Assembly (NCBI GenBank): GCA_964580815.1
Contig: CAZOLY010000042.1
Span: forward strand, 1-20,377
Direction: 5' to 3'
Source of the DNA: G020354785 sp964580815
Lineage (GTDB): Bacteria > Bacteroidota > Bacteroidia > Bacteroidales > UBA10428
Length of the DNA stretch: 20,377 nt
Below the pieces are notes generated by a model. The model did not search any database. It was not told the DNA's origin and saw only the letters and a program-made list of their open reading frames with translations. A program made the translations under genes and the position numbers. Each line of letters begins with the position of its first letter. Position 1 is the stretch's first letter. Positions 9,035 to 15,231 of this stretch are shown in pieces.

Positions 9035-9403
9035 TTATTCGTCCTCAATTTTTGTGATATCCGCATCACCCCATAGTTCCTCTAACTTGTAATAATCCCT
9101 GTATTGTTCCTGAAAAATATGCACTACTATGTAGACAAAGTCAATCAGCACCCATTGTGCATTTTCCTTTCCTTCAATATGCCCTGGCTTGATATTCAGA
9201 ACCTTATCAACTTTCTCTTCTATTGCATCAGCTATGGCATTTACCTGCGTTCTCGAATCACCATGACATATAACAAAGTTATCACAAATTGAATAATTCA
9301 GTCTTGTTAAATCTATATTTATAACCTCTTTCCCTTTTTTTTCAAATATTCCCTTTATTATCGTATCTAATAATAATCCAGTGCTTGTCAAATTAATCCT
9401 CAA
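9035..9403 (-). CDS. rsfS: Ribosome silencing factor RsfS (YbeB/Iojap family)
   Basis: Binds ribosomal protein uL14 and blocks joining of the 30S and 50S subunits, lowering translation when nutrients are short. The family core is visible: KKGKEVINIDLT, a DNFVICHGDS segment, the IKPGHIEGKENAQWVLIDF region, VYIVVHIF, and the C-terminal YKLEELWGDA. About 122 residues is normal. There is no ATG at the 5' end. An upstream in-frame stop is at 9419-9421, and the candidates are TTG at 9403 or TTG at 9391; the latter has AGGA (9397-9400) five bases before it. First gene of the rsfS-ftsH-cdsA-psd cluster. Confidence 0.92.
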   Translation of the reverse strand: MRINLTSTGLLLDTIIKGIFEKKGKEVINIDLTRLNYSICDNFVICHGDSRTQVNAIADAIEEKVDKVLNIKPGHIEGKENAQWVLIDFVYIVVHIFQEQYRDYYKLEELWGDADITKIEDE

Positions 9404-9424
9404 TGAATTAATGAATATTCAACA

Positions 9425-9455
9425 CAAATGTAGTGAAATAAATCCTTTTACTAAA
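9425..9455 (-). promoter_or_regulatory. Candidate Bacteroidota promoter for the rsfS-ftsH-cdsA-psd cluster
   Basis: Read on the minus strand, TACATTTG (9425-9432) matches the -7 consensus TAnnTTTG, and TTTA lies 19 bases upstream (9452-9455), a 3/4 match to the -33 TTTG. A transcript would begin at about 9417-9421, only 15-30 bases ahead of the TTG start candidates of rsfS. Its upstream element sits back to back with that of the birA promoter candidate. Confidence 0.55.
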
Positions 9456-9478
9456 AATATTATAAATCTATAATTTTG
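9446..9478 (+). promoter_or_regulatory. Candidate Bacteroidota promoter for birA
   Basis: TAATTTTG (9471-9478) matches the -7 consensus TAnnTTTG, and TTTT lies 21 bases upstream (9446-9449), a 3/4 match to TTTG. The transcript would start near 9482-9486, leaving a leader of about 80 bases before the birA ATG. The rest of the 163-bp intergenic region is very AT-rich, with short palindromes such as TAATTAATTA (9495-9504) and no gene. Confidence 0.5.
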
Positions 9479-9566
9479 CAACGTTTAATATCCCTAATTA
9501 ATTATCTTAGGCCATATTTATGTTAACAATAACAATACCAAATAAATTATTTTTCAATAATGATTC

Positions 9567-10331
9567 ATGAATTTTGATGACATGAAGGATGTAACCATCG
9601 GCAATAACCTGATAGAGCTTGATGCCATTGATTCAACAAACGATTATGCAAAGAAGCTTATCAAAAAAAGTACTGTAAAAGAAGGAACTGTAATTTTGGC
9701 AGATTTTCAGACAAAAGGGAAAGGACAAAAAGGCGGTTACTGGGAAAGTGAAAAAGGGAAAAACCTGACTTTAAGTATTGTTATAAATCCGGCATTTCTT
9801 CAGGTGCAGAAGCAATTTTACCTGTCCATGAGCATATCAATTGGAATAGCCGGATTTCTATCACATCTGTCACTAAATTCCAAGATAAAGTGGCCTAATG
9901 ATATATACATTCATAACAGGAAGGTTGGAGGAATTTTAATTGAAAATGCCATAAAAAATAACATCATTGCCAGCTCGGTTATCGGAATTGGGATTAATCT
10001 TAACCAGACAGAATTCAAAAGCAATGCCCCTAATCCGACTTCAGTATGCCTGGAACTGAAGAAGGCTGTTGAAATTAAAGATTCTTACCGGTTATTGATA
10101 CAATATTTAAACAAGTGGATTAATTTTCTTTACAGTGCCCGCTACAGCAAAATTAAGTCCGCTTACCAAAGGCATCTGTTTTTAAGAAACAAAAAAACCT
10201 TTTTCACTGATAAAAACGGGAAATTTAAGGGCAAAATTGTTAAAGTTGAAGAAAGCGGCATGATATTAATAAAAACGGGCGCAAATGAGATAAAAAAATA
10301 CAATTTTAAGGAGGTCAGCTTCCCTTATTAA
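9567..10331 (+). CDS. birA: Biotin--[acetyl-CoA-carboxylase] ligase (monofunctional)
   Basis: Activates biotin to biotinyl-AMP and attaches it to the biotin carboxyl carrier protein and other biotin enzymes. The 254 residues show DSTNDYAK (22-29), the biotinyl-AMP loop in the form TKGKGQKGGYW (49-59, the GRGRRG region of other BirA proteins), GKNLTLS, KWPNDI (108-113) with KVGGILIE, and IGIGINLNQ. There is no N-terminal winged-helix domain, so this should be a pure ligase and not a repressor. ATG at 9567 is used; ATG at 9582 (residue 6) is an alternative. Its 3' end overlaps the convergent SRPBCC gene by 17 bases. Divergent from rsfS. Confidence 0.95.
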   Translation: MNFDDMKDVTIGNNLIELDAIDSTNDYAKKLIKKSTVKEGTVILADFQTKGKGQKGGYWESEKGKNLTLSIVINPAFLQVQKQFYLSMSISIGIAGFLSHLSLNSKIKWPNDIYIHNRKVGGILIENAIKNNIIASSVIGIGINLNQTEFKSNAPNPTSVCLELKKAVEIKDSYRLLIQYLNKWINFLYSARYSKIKSAYQRHLFLRNKKTFFTDKNGKFKGKIVKVEESGMILIKTGANEIKKYNFKEVSFPY

Positions 10332-10740
10332 AATCTGAAAGATCGATCTTCTCCATATGTTCAACAAGGGTATCGAGAAAAGTCTGCAGCGATTTCTTTA
10401 CTATAACCTGATACATAGGACTAATCTGAGCCTGTATTGTCAACCTGATTCTTGTGTCATTTTCGGCAACCTGTTTAAGCTGAATCCAGAAATTAAAATC
10501 AATCTTACCGGACTCTTCACCGGCTATCTTTATTGACTTAAAAGGTTCTTTTTCAATGATCCTCATCCCTGTCTCTCCGATACCATCTATTGTAAAATGA
10601 CAGGAATCCTCAGTAGCCTCCCAGTTTTGAATTTTGTCCGCGGGGATAAACTTCTTAAAATTATCGAAGCTTGAGAGAAATTTATATGCTGTTTCTTCTG
10701 AACTGTTAATTTTCCCTATTTTACTTTCCAGCTTAATCAT
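10315..10740 (-). CDS. SRPBCC/START-like fold protein of unknown function
   Basis: The 141 residues follow the SRPBCC pattern: an N-terminal strand (IKLESKIGKINSSEETAYKFLSSFDNFKKFIP), a central run of beta strands, and a long C-terminal helix (about 107-134, ending in LDTLVEHMEKI). This fold forms a hydrophobic pocket for lipids or other small ligands. No catalytic residues can be named and the ligand is unknown. It starts four bases after the pyrE stop, so it is likely co-transcribed with pyrE, and it ends inside the last codons of birA. The family assignment is by overall pattern, not by a strict motif. Confidence 0.75.
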   Translation of the reverse strand: MIKLESKIGKINSSEETAYKFLSSFDNFKKFIPADKIQNWEATEDSCHFTIDGIGETGMRIIEKEPFKSIKIAGEESGKIDFNFWIQLKQVAENDTRIRLTIQAQISPMYQVIVKKSLQTFLDTLVEHMEKIDLSDFNKGS

Positions 10741-10744
10741 TTAT

Positions 10745-11383
10745 TTACGGATTAGTTCCCCAACTTTCGGGATTTTCATGCCATTGCTTAATAATACGCA
10801 GCTCCTGTGCATTTATATATCCTGTTTTAGTTGCCATTTCAATCAATGAATTAAAACCACACAGCGTATATAGCTTGCAGCCGGCCTCATTAAACCTGTT
10901 TACAGTAGTTTTAAATTGATAGGTAAATATAGCAATCATACCTAATACATTGCAGTTTCTTCCCAGCAGTGCACTTACGGCTTTCAGGCTGCTGCCTCCT
11001 GTTGAGACCAGATCTTCGACAATTACAATATTTTGATTCTCTGCAATCTCTCCTTCTATTAAATTCATTAAGCCATGATTTTTATGGTCCGGACGAACAT
11101 ATACAAAAGGCAAATTTAATACGTCAGCAACAATAGCACCAATAGCTATTGCACCTGTCGCGATACCGGCAATTGCCTGGACATCCCCAAACTTATCTTT
11201 AATAATACTGATAAAATTTTCCTTAATGACATTTCGTATTTGAGGATATGACAATGTTTTCCTGTTATCACAGTATATAGGGGATTTCCAACCCGATGCC
11301 CATTGAAAAGGTTTTGCAACATTAATTTTTATTGCCTTAATTTGCAGAAGGAGATTTGCTATTTGTTTTTCACTAATACTCAT
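10745..11383 (-). CDS. pyrE: Orotate phosphoribosyltransferase
   Basis: Joins orotate to PRPP to give OMP, the fifth step of pyrimidine synthesis. With the ATG at 11383 the protein is 212 residues, normal for PyrE. It shows FQWASGWKSPIYCDNR (substrate loop), AGIATGAIAIG, VRPDHKNHG (about 97-104, the mobile-loop Lys/His region), and the PRPP-binding motif IVIVEDLVSTGGSS (about 119-132). An in-frame TTG at 11410 would add nine residues and run into the divergent Nudix gene, so it is not chosen. The -7-like element TACATTTG lies just five bases before the chosen ATG. Followed after four bases by the SRPBCC gene. Confidence 0.95.
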   Translation of the reverse strand: MSISEKQIANLLLQIKAIKINVAKPFQWASGWKSPIYCDNRKTLSYPQIRNVIKENFISIIKDKFGDVQAIAGIATGAIAIGAIVADVLNLPFVYVRPDHKNHGLMNLIEGEIAENQNIVIVEDLVSTGGSSLKAVSALLGRNCNVLGMIAIFTYQFKTTVNRFNEAGCKLYTLCGFNSLIEMATKTGYINAQELRIIKQWHENPESWGTNP

Positions 11384-11387
11384 GTGA

Positions 11388-11395
11388 CAAATGTA
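11388..11395 (-). promoter_or_regulatory. Candidate -7 element of pyrE, suggesting a leaderless transcript
   Basis: On the minus strand this reads TACATTTG, a full match to TAnnTTTG. The pyrE ATG begins five bases downstream (A at 11383), so transcription could start on or next to the start codon. The -33 region is weaker: TTTC (11417-11420) at 21-base spacing. The element overlaps the first codons of the Nudix gene. Confidence 0.45.
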
Positions 11396-12011
11396 TAAAG
11401 TTTTTTTCAACGATCGGAAAGTTTTCTTAACAGATGATTTTCAAAAACATTTTACAAAAAATCATGGATTGTTTTATAAGTACCAGAATAAGCGCGAATT
11501 ACAGGATTTGCTTGATTTTTACAGAAGTTTAAAAATAATTGATACATTATATATATTTCATAATGATATTGACAAATTGCGAAGCTCTTTTCGTGCCTGC
11601 TACCTGAACATTAGCGCTGCAGGAGGTCTTGTAAAAAACAGGGATGGGAAGATACTTATTATAAAACGCCGTGATAAATGGGATTTGCCTAAAGGCAAAG
11701 CTGATCGAAAGGAAAACCTGCAACAGACGTCACTCAGGGAAGTTACCGAGGAGTGCGGCATTAATAATATAGAAATTACCCGGCCTTTATTATCAACATA
11801 TCACACCTATATGCTTAATGACAAGCATGTACTTAAAAGAACAACATGGTTTGAAATGCTGTATACAGGCACAGACAGCCCCGTACCTCAAATAAAAGAA
11901 CATATTACGGAAGTCAGGTGGTTCGATAAATCGGAAATGGCGGAAGTTACGAAAAATACTTACCAGCTAATTGTTGATGTATTGCGATATGCCAATCTTA
12001 TTGAATTATAA
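11391..12011 (+). CDS. Nudix hydrolase with an extra N-terminal domain
   Basis: Cleaves a nucleoside diphosphate linked to another group; the substrate cannot be read from the sequence. The 206 residues have an exact Nudix box G-x5-E-x7-RE-V-T-EE-C-G-I at 102-124 (E117, E120 and E121 are the expected metal ligands), preceded by KRRDKWDLPKGK. About 70 N-terminal residues (MYKVFFNDRK...) form an additional small domain; I recall similar extended Nudix proteins in Bacteroidota. The ATG is seven bases from the divergent pyrE ATG, so its promoter must lie inside pyrE; I find no full TAnnTTTG match there. It ends in a six-base stop overlap with the convergent TlpA-like gene. Confidence 0.93.
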   Translation: MYKVFFNDRKVFLTDDFQKHFTKNHGLFYKYQNKRELQDLLDFYRSLKIIDTLYIFHNDIDKLRSSFRACYLNISAAGGLVKNRDGKILIIKRRDKWDLPKGKADRKENLQQTSLREVTEECGINNIEITRPLLSTYHTYMLNDKHVLKRTTWFEMLYTGTDSPVPQIKEHITEVRWFDKSEMAEVTKNTYQLIVDVLRYANLIEL

Positions 12012-13436
12012 ATCACCCCTTGCTTTCATTGTTTTTACGAGCAAAGACTCAAAATTTTCAGCAGGTGAAATAGAAGGCGAATAGATCAATTTTCCATCCG
12101 GACCTATTAAAAAATATGTAGGATAAGCCCTTATATCATACTCCTTAAGAATTTGAGGCTGGTAACCATAGAACAGGAATTTCCAGTTCCAGTTTTTATT
12201 CTTCAGGAAATCCCTGAATGTGTCCAGCTGAGCTTCGACAGCTATGGTGACTATTTCAAGCCTTTCCTTATATCTCTCATATATACCTTCGAGAAGTTCA
12301 AATTCACTGAGGCATGTATAGCTTTGGGATGTACAAAAATTCAAATAAACATATTTCCCCTTAAAATCATCCAATCTTACAAGATTGCTGTCTGAATCAT
12401 ACAGTTCAAAAGCCGGGGGATAATACCCTGAAAGGAGCCTGGTTATCTTTGCTTTTATTATTTCTCCAATTTTCTTATTTTGCTGAATACCGGTTTGCGA
12501 AATTAAAGTATCCAGAATTGTAATTAACCCGGTACGTGAAAAATTATCGCTATAAAACTCGTTATATATATTTTGTAAAATTACCAGCTCAGTAATAGTA
12601 TCGTTATAAAAAACATTATCCCTCGAAAGAGTTCTTTTCAAATCTGAATAACTTTTTGATGTGTTAATATCATCATAAATTTTGCTCCCTTTATCTGTCA
12701 TTCCAAAGAATACGAAATATTTGTCGTATACCTGGTTAAAAAGCTCCATATAGGCAGGATTATTGTATAAAACAGGCTTTTTTCTGAAATATTCATCTGA
12801 AATACTCCTGGCTTTTTGCTGGTATGCAAGGTGTCTTAACAATCCATATCTGTATTCACGATAGTTATTAAAATAGCTGTTCCTTGAACCGGCAAACGGT
12901 TTTTCTATCCTTTCTATATCTGCATTTAACTCTGAAAAGTCATCATTATTAATAAAATTAATTATATGTTTACTATAATAGGGATTATAAGCATCATTAA
13001 ACATTCTAATCATAAAATTAATCTCATCGGCTTTGGCATCAGCTGTTCCCAGTTGTATTCTTGATTCTGTAAAGTAAGGATTAAGCTCATCTTCCGGACT
13101 TTTATCTTCTTTTCCCGGAAGTATAATCTCATATGAATTACCAGGCTCAACATAAAGGAAAGCCTTATAAATACCAAGATGAGAAAAGACAAATGTTATT
13201 TGCTCCGGATTTAAGGATATTCTGAAATCGCCATTAGTATCAACCTTGCATCTGCCTATTTCTTCCTCCCCTTTTGTTACCCAGTCAGTATATCTGTTGA
13301 ACACTATCTCACAACTGGTGTATGATGGAGCATTTCCATGAAGGATAACATCCCGGGAAAACGATAGTGAGAATGTTGCTGAAATTAACAATCCCAGTAA
13401 ACAATATGATCTGCCCATATATTTTGTTTTATTCAT
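12006..13436 (-). CDS. TlpA-like thioredoxin-fold envelope protein with a Ser-x-x-Cys active site
   Basis: With the ATG at 13436 the protein is 476 residues. It begins with a signal peptide (KTKYMGRS, then a hydrophobic core YCLLGLLISATFSLSFS) with no lipobox Cys, so a periplasmic location is likely. Residues ~28-115 are beta-rich, ~130-335 are helical, and ~338-476 form a TlpA/AhpC-like thioredoxin domain (PPAFELYDSDSNLVRLDDFKGKYV in part, cis-Pro motif YPTYFLIGPDGK at 438-449). The expected CxxC is S372-Y-T-C375: the first Cys is Ser, though C368 lies four residues before it. Thus it may be a redox variant or a non-redox binding protein. The start overlaps the coaD stop by eight bases. An in-frame upstream start at 13481 would lie inside coaD and is less likely. 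Confidence 0.85.
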   Translation of the reverse strand: MNKTKYMGRSYCLLGLLISATFSLSFSRDVILHGNAPSYTSCEIVFNRYTDWVTKGEEEIGRCKVDTNGDFRISLNPEQITFVFSHLGIYKAFLYVEPGNSYEIILPGKEDKSPEDELNPYFTESRIQLGTADAKADEINFMIRMFNDAYNPYYSKHIINFINNDDFSELNADIERIEKPFAGSRNSYFNNYREYRYGLLRHLAYQQKARSISDEYFRKKPVLYNNPAYMELFNQVYDKYFVFFGMTDKGSKIYDDINTSKSYSDLKRTLSRDNVFYNDTITELVILQNIYNEFYSDNFSRTGLITILDTLISQTGIQQNKKIGEIIKAKITRLLSGYYPPAFELYDSDSNLVRLDDFKGKYVYLNFCTSQSYTCLSEFELLEGIYERYKERLEIVTIAVEAQLDTFRDFLKNKNWNWKFLFYGYQPQILKEYDIRAYPTYFLIGPDGKLIYSPSISPAENFESLLVKTMKARGDL

Positions 13437-13893
13437 TAATATTAATTTCGTCAGGCAAAAAAAGGCCTGCATCTCCCCCATAACGTATAATATCCCTTAC
13501 AATTGTCGAATTAATTGCTGTATGCTCGGGCATAGTAAGTAAAAAGACCGTTTCAATGTCAGGGTACATAGCTTTGTTTATTTGTCCGACCGCCCTTTCA
13601 TATTCAAAATCCGATGATGTCCGCAAGCCTCTTAATATGTATCTGGCGTTTACCTGCCTGCAGAAATCAACTGTCAGTCCCTTATATGTTTTAACCTCGA
13701 CTTTGGAATTATCCTTAAACACTTTCTTAATCCATTCAACTCTTTTTTCCAGGGGAAAATAGTATTCTTTGTTAATGTTATGCCCAATTCCTATTATTAT
13801 TCTTTCAAATAAAGGTAAAGCTCTTGTTATAATTGATTTATGACCGATTGTAAACGGGTCAAAGGATCCTGGGAAAATAGCGATCTTTTCCAT
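13429..13893 (-). CDS. coaD: Phosphopantetheine adenylyltransferase
   Basis: Transfers AMP from ATP to 4'-phosphopantetheine to form dephospho-CoA, the penultimate step of CoA synthesis. The 154 residues (usual length about 160) show GSFDPFTIGH at the N-terminus with the nucleotidyltransferase (T/H)xGH motif, then RYILRGLRTSSDFEYE and the C-terminal ATP-binding segment INSTIVRDI, a close form of the family's ISST-x-VR. The ATG at 13893 gives the normal MEKIAIFPGSFDP start; an in-frame TTG at 13923 would add ten residues and overlap the upstream HAD gene. It lies 19 bases after the HAD gene and overlaps the TlpA-like gene by eight bases. Confidence 0.96.
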   Translation of the reverse strand: MEKIAIFPGSFDPFTIGHKSIITRALPLFERIIIGIGHNINKEYYFPLEKRVEWIKKVFKDNSKVEVKTYKGLTVDFCRQVNARYILRGLRTSSDFEYERAVGQINKAMYPDIETVFLLTMPEHTAINSTIVRDIIRYGGDAGLFLPDEININE

Positions 13894-13912
13894 ATTTATA
13901 ATTTTTAGCTTA

Positions 13913-14569
13913 TTAATTGTCAAAAAATTCCAAAATACCTTTCAGGCTATTTTTTACCGGCACTCCTGTTACTGCAAGTTTATCATAAGACTGGTGCCCA
14001 TTGGCAACAAGAAGGCATTGGCACCCCAATGCCCGGGCCACTTCGAAATCATGTGTTGTGTCTCCTATTAAAACAGCTTTTTCAATATAAATATTATTCT
14101 TCCTGATGAAGTCTACGGCAAAATCAATCTTACTGTCAGCATAATGATCATCCAGTCCGATTACATAATCAAAAAATTCCCTCACATCCTTATCTTTCAG
14201 AGATTCCTCGAGATTGGCCTGCTGCATTGCCGATATAATTAACTGTAAATAATTCCTGGCCTTAAATTCATTAAGAATATCCAGTGAGTGCTTAAACAGC
14301 TTTGCGTTTTTTAATTTTTTATTATAGGCATCAATAAATTCTACTGACAGGTTTTCGAACGAATCCCTTTTAAAATCAAATCCCAGCTGCCTGTAGTATT
14401 CGATCACGGGGAACTGAAAAATCCGCTGGTATTTCTTTCTTGATAATTTACCTAATCCGCGCTTGTGAAGAATTTGATTCATAATATCAATGCAGATTTT
14501 TACATCATTAAGCAAAGTGCCATTCCAATCCCATATTATTACTGATTCATGATTGAACATATAAAACAT
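13913..14569 (-). CDS. HAD-superfamily hydrolase, phosphoglycolate phosphatase-like, with DxN motif I
   Basis: A 218-residue haloacid dehalogenase fold phosphatase; the substrate is unknown. Motif I is IIWDWNGTLL (about 11-20), motif II is the Ser of LIISAMQ, the motif III Lys is probably in the segment DSKIDF, and motif IV is GDTTHDFEVARA, with D for metal. A cap domain of helices lies between motifs I and II. Motif I reads D-W-N-G-T where most phosphatases have DxDGT, so the usual acid/base Asp is Asn. I recall this form in many annotated PGP-like proteins. ATG at 14569 is used; ATG at 14560 is also possible. First gene of a cluster with coaD and the TlpA-like gene. Confidence 0.85.
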   Translation of the reverse strand: MFYMFNHESVIIWDWNGTLLNDVKICIDIMNQILHKRGLGKLSRKKYQRIFQFPVIEYYRQLGFDFKRDSFENLSVEFIDAYNKKLKNAKLFKHSLDILNEFKARNYLQLIISAMQQANLEESLKDKDVREFFDYVIGLDDHYADSKIDFAVDFIRKNNIYIEKAVLIGDTTHDFEVARALGCQCLLVANGHQSYDKLAVTGVPVKNSLKGILEFFDN

Positions 14570-14631
14570 TTTTATTCAATCGCCAATCTTAAAAACTGCA
14601 TTTTAAAATAGAATATATCAGGCAGGACATA

Positions 14632-15168
14632 CTAATAATTACTCTTTACCTCAAGGCTTCCGAATACAATATCAGCTTCAATAATCAGAGAATTCCCGCC
14701 CGGATCAAAGGTGTTACCCTGCCATCCCCCCGACCCAAAAACGACAGTGTTTCCATCAGGCAATTTTGCGCCTGCAAAAACAGCATTAACTTTAATCTTT
14801 ACCGGGGAATCCTCATTAACCTTTATTTCCGTTGCCCCGAATATAGTGTTGATTTTTATCTTTACAGGTTTATCTTTCTTAAAATATACTTTTCTGTAAT
14901 CAAACACTGACCTGGCAAAAACAACATTATATTCGGCCTTATTATCCGGTGGTTCCGAAATTGTTCTGCTACTGAATATTACACCGTCCTTAACAGAACC
15001 GAAATTAAATATACCCTTATTCCCAACCAGAATTTTTATTCCAATAAGAATCAAAATTACTCCAAGTAATACCCTGAACAGGTTTATGTCAAATAGTATG
15101 CGGAATATTATGCTTAAGCCAATAATTACCAGCAATATTCCCCAAAAAACAGCAGGAGCCATCTTCAT
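14632..15168 (-). CDS. LiaF-like membrane protein (cell-wall-active antibiotic response type)
   Basis: The 178 residues start with two hydrophobic segments (about 5-24 and 30-48), then a beta-rich C-terminal domain. That domain contains three similar strand-turn units, KIKINTIFGATEIKV (about 103-117), KIKVNAVFAGAKLP (about 124-137) and IIEADIVFGSLEVK (about 162-175), typical of LiaF/DUF2154-type beta-helical domains with an N-terminal LiaI/LiaF-like membrane part. In Firmicutes, LiaF restrains an envelope-stress two-component system. No such kinase is nearby, so the role here is unknown. Single gene with its own promoter candidate. Confidence 0.8.
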   Translation of the reverse strand: MKMAPAVFWGILLVIIGLSIIFRILFDINLFRVLLGVILILIGIKILVGNKGIFNFGSVKDGVIFSSRTISEPPDNKAEYNVVFARSVFDYRKVYFKKDKPVKIKINTIFGATEIKVNEDSPVKIKVNAVFAGAKLPDGNTVVFGSGGWQGNTFDPGGNSLIIEADIVFGSLEVKSNY

Positions 15169-15194
15169 AGTTATTTATTAATGTTTTCACCAGT

Positions 15195-15229
15195 CAAAAG
15201 TATGAAAATATATAATTTAATGGACCAAA
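15195..15229 (-). promoter_or_regulatory. Candidate Bacteroidota promoter for the LiaF-like gene
   Basis: On the minus strand TACTTTTG (15195-15202) matches TAnnTTTG and TTTG (15226-15229) lies upstream at 23-base spacing, slightly longer than the usual 19-21. The predicted start would give a leader of about 20 bases before the ATG at 15168. The -33 box falls just after the lon stop codon. Confidence 0.45.
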
Positions 15230-15231
15230 GG

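Noticed and set aside
10308..10314. Perfect AAGGAGG Shine-Dalgarno-like sequence near the end of birA
   Set aside because: No start codon or open frame follows at a usable distance on the plus strand, and it encodes Lys-Glu-Val codons of BirA.
11384..11410. TTG start that would lengthen pyrE by nine residues
   Set aside because: The ATG at 11383 gives the normal length, and the extension would overlap the first codons of the Nudix gene and contain the -7-like element.
13894..13923. TTG start that would lengthen coaD by ten residues
   Set aside because: The ATG at 13893 gives the conserved N-terminus just before GSFDPFTIGH; the extension overlaps the end of the HAD gene.
14596..14625. Possible terminator hairpin (CTGC...GCAG with a T run) between the LiaF-like and HAD genes
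   Set aside because: The stem is only 4 bp with a loop of more than 20 bases; too weak to support.
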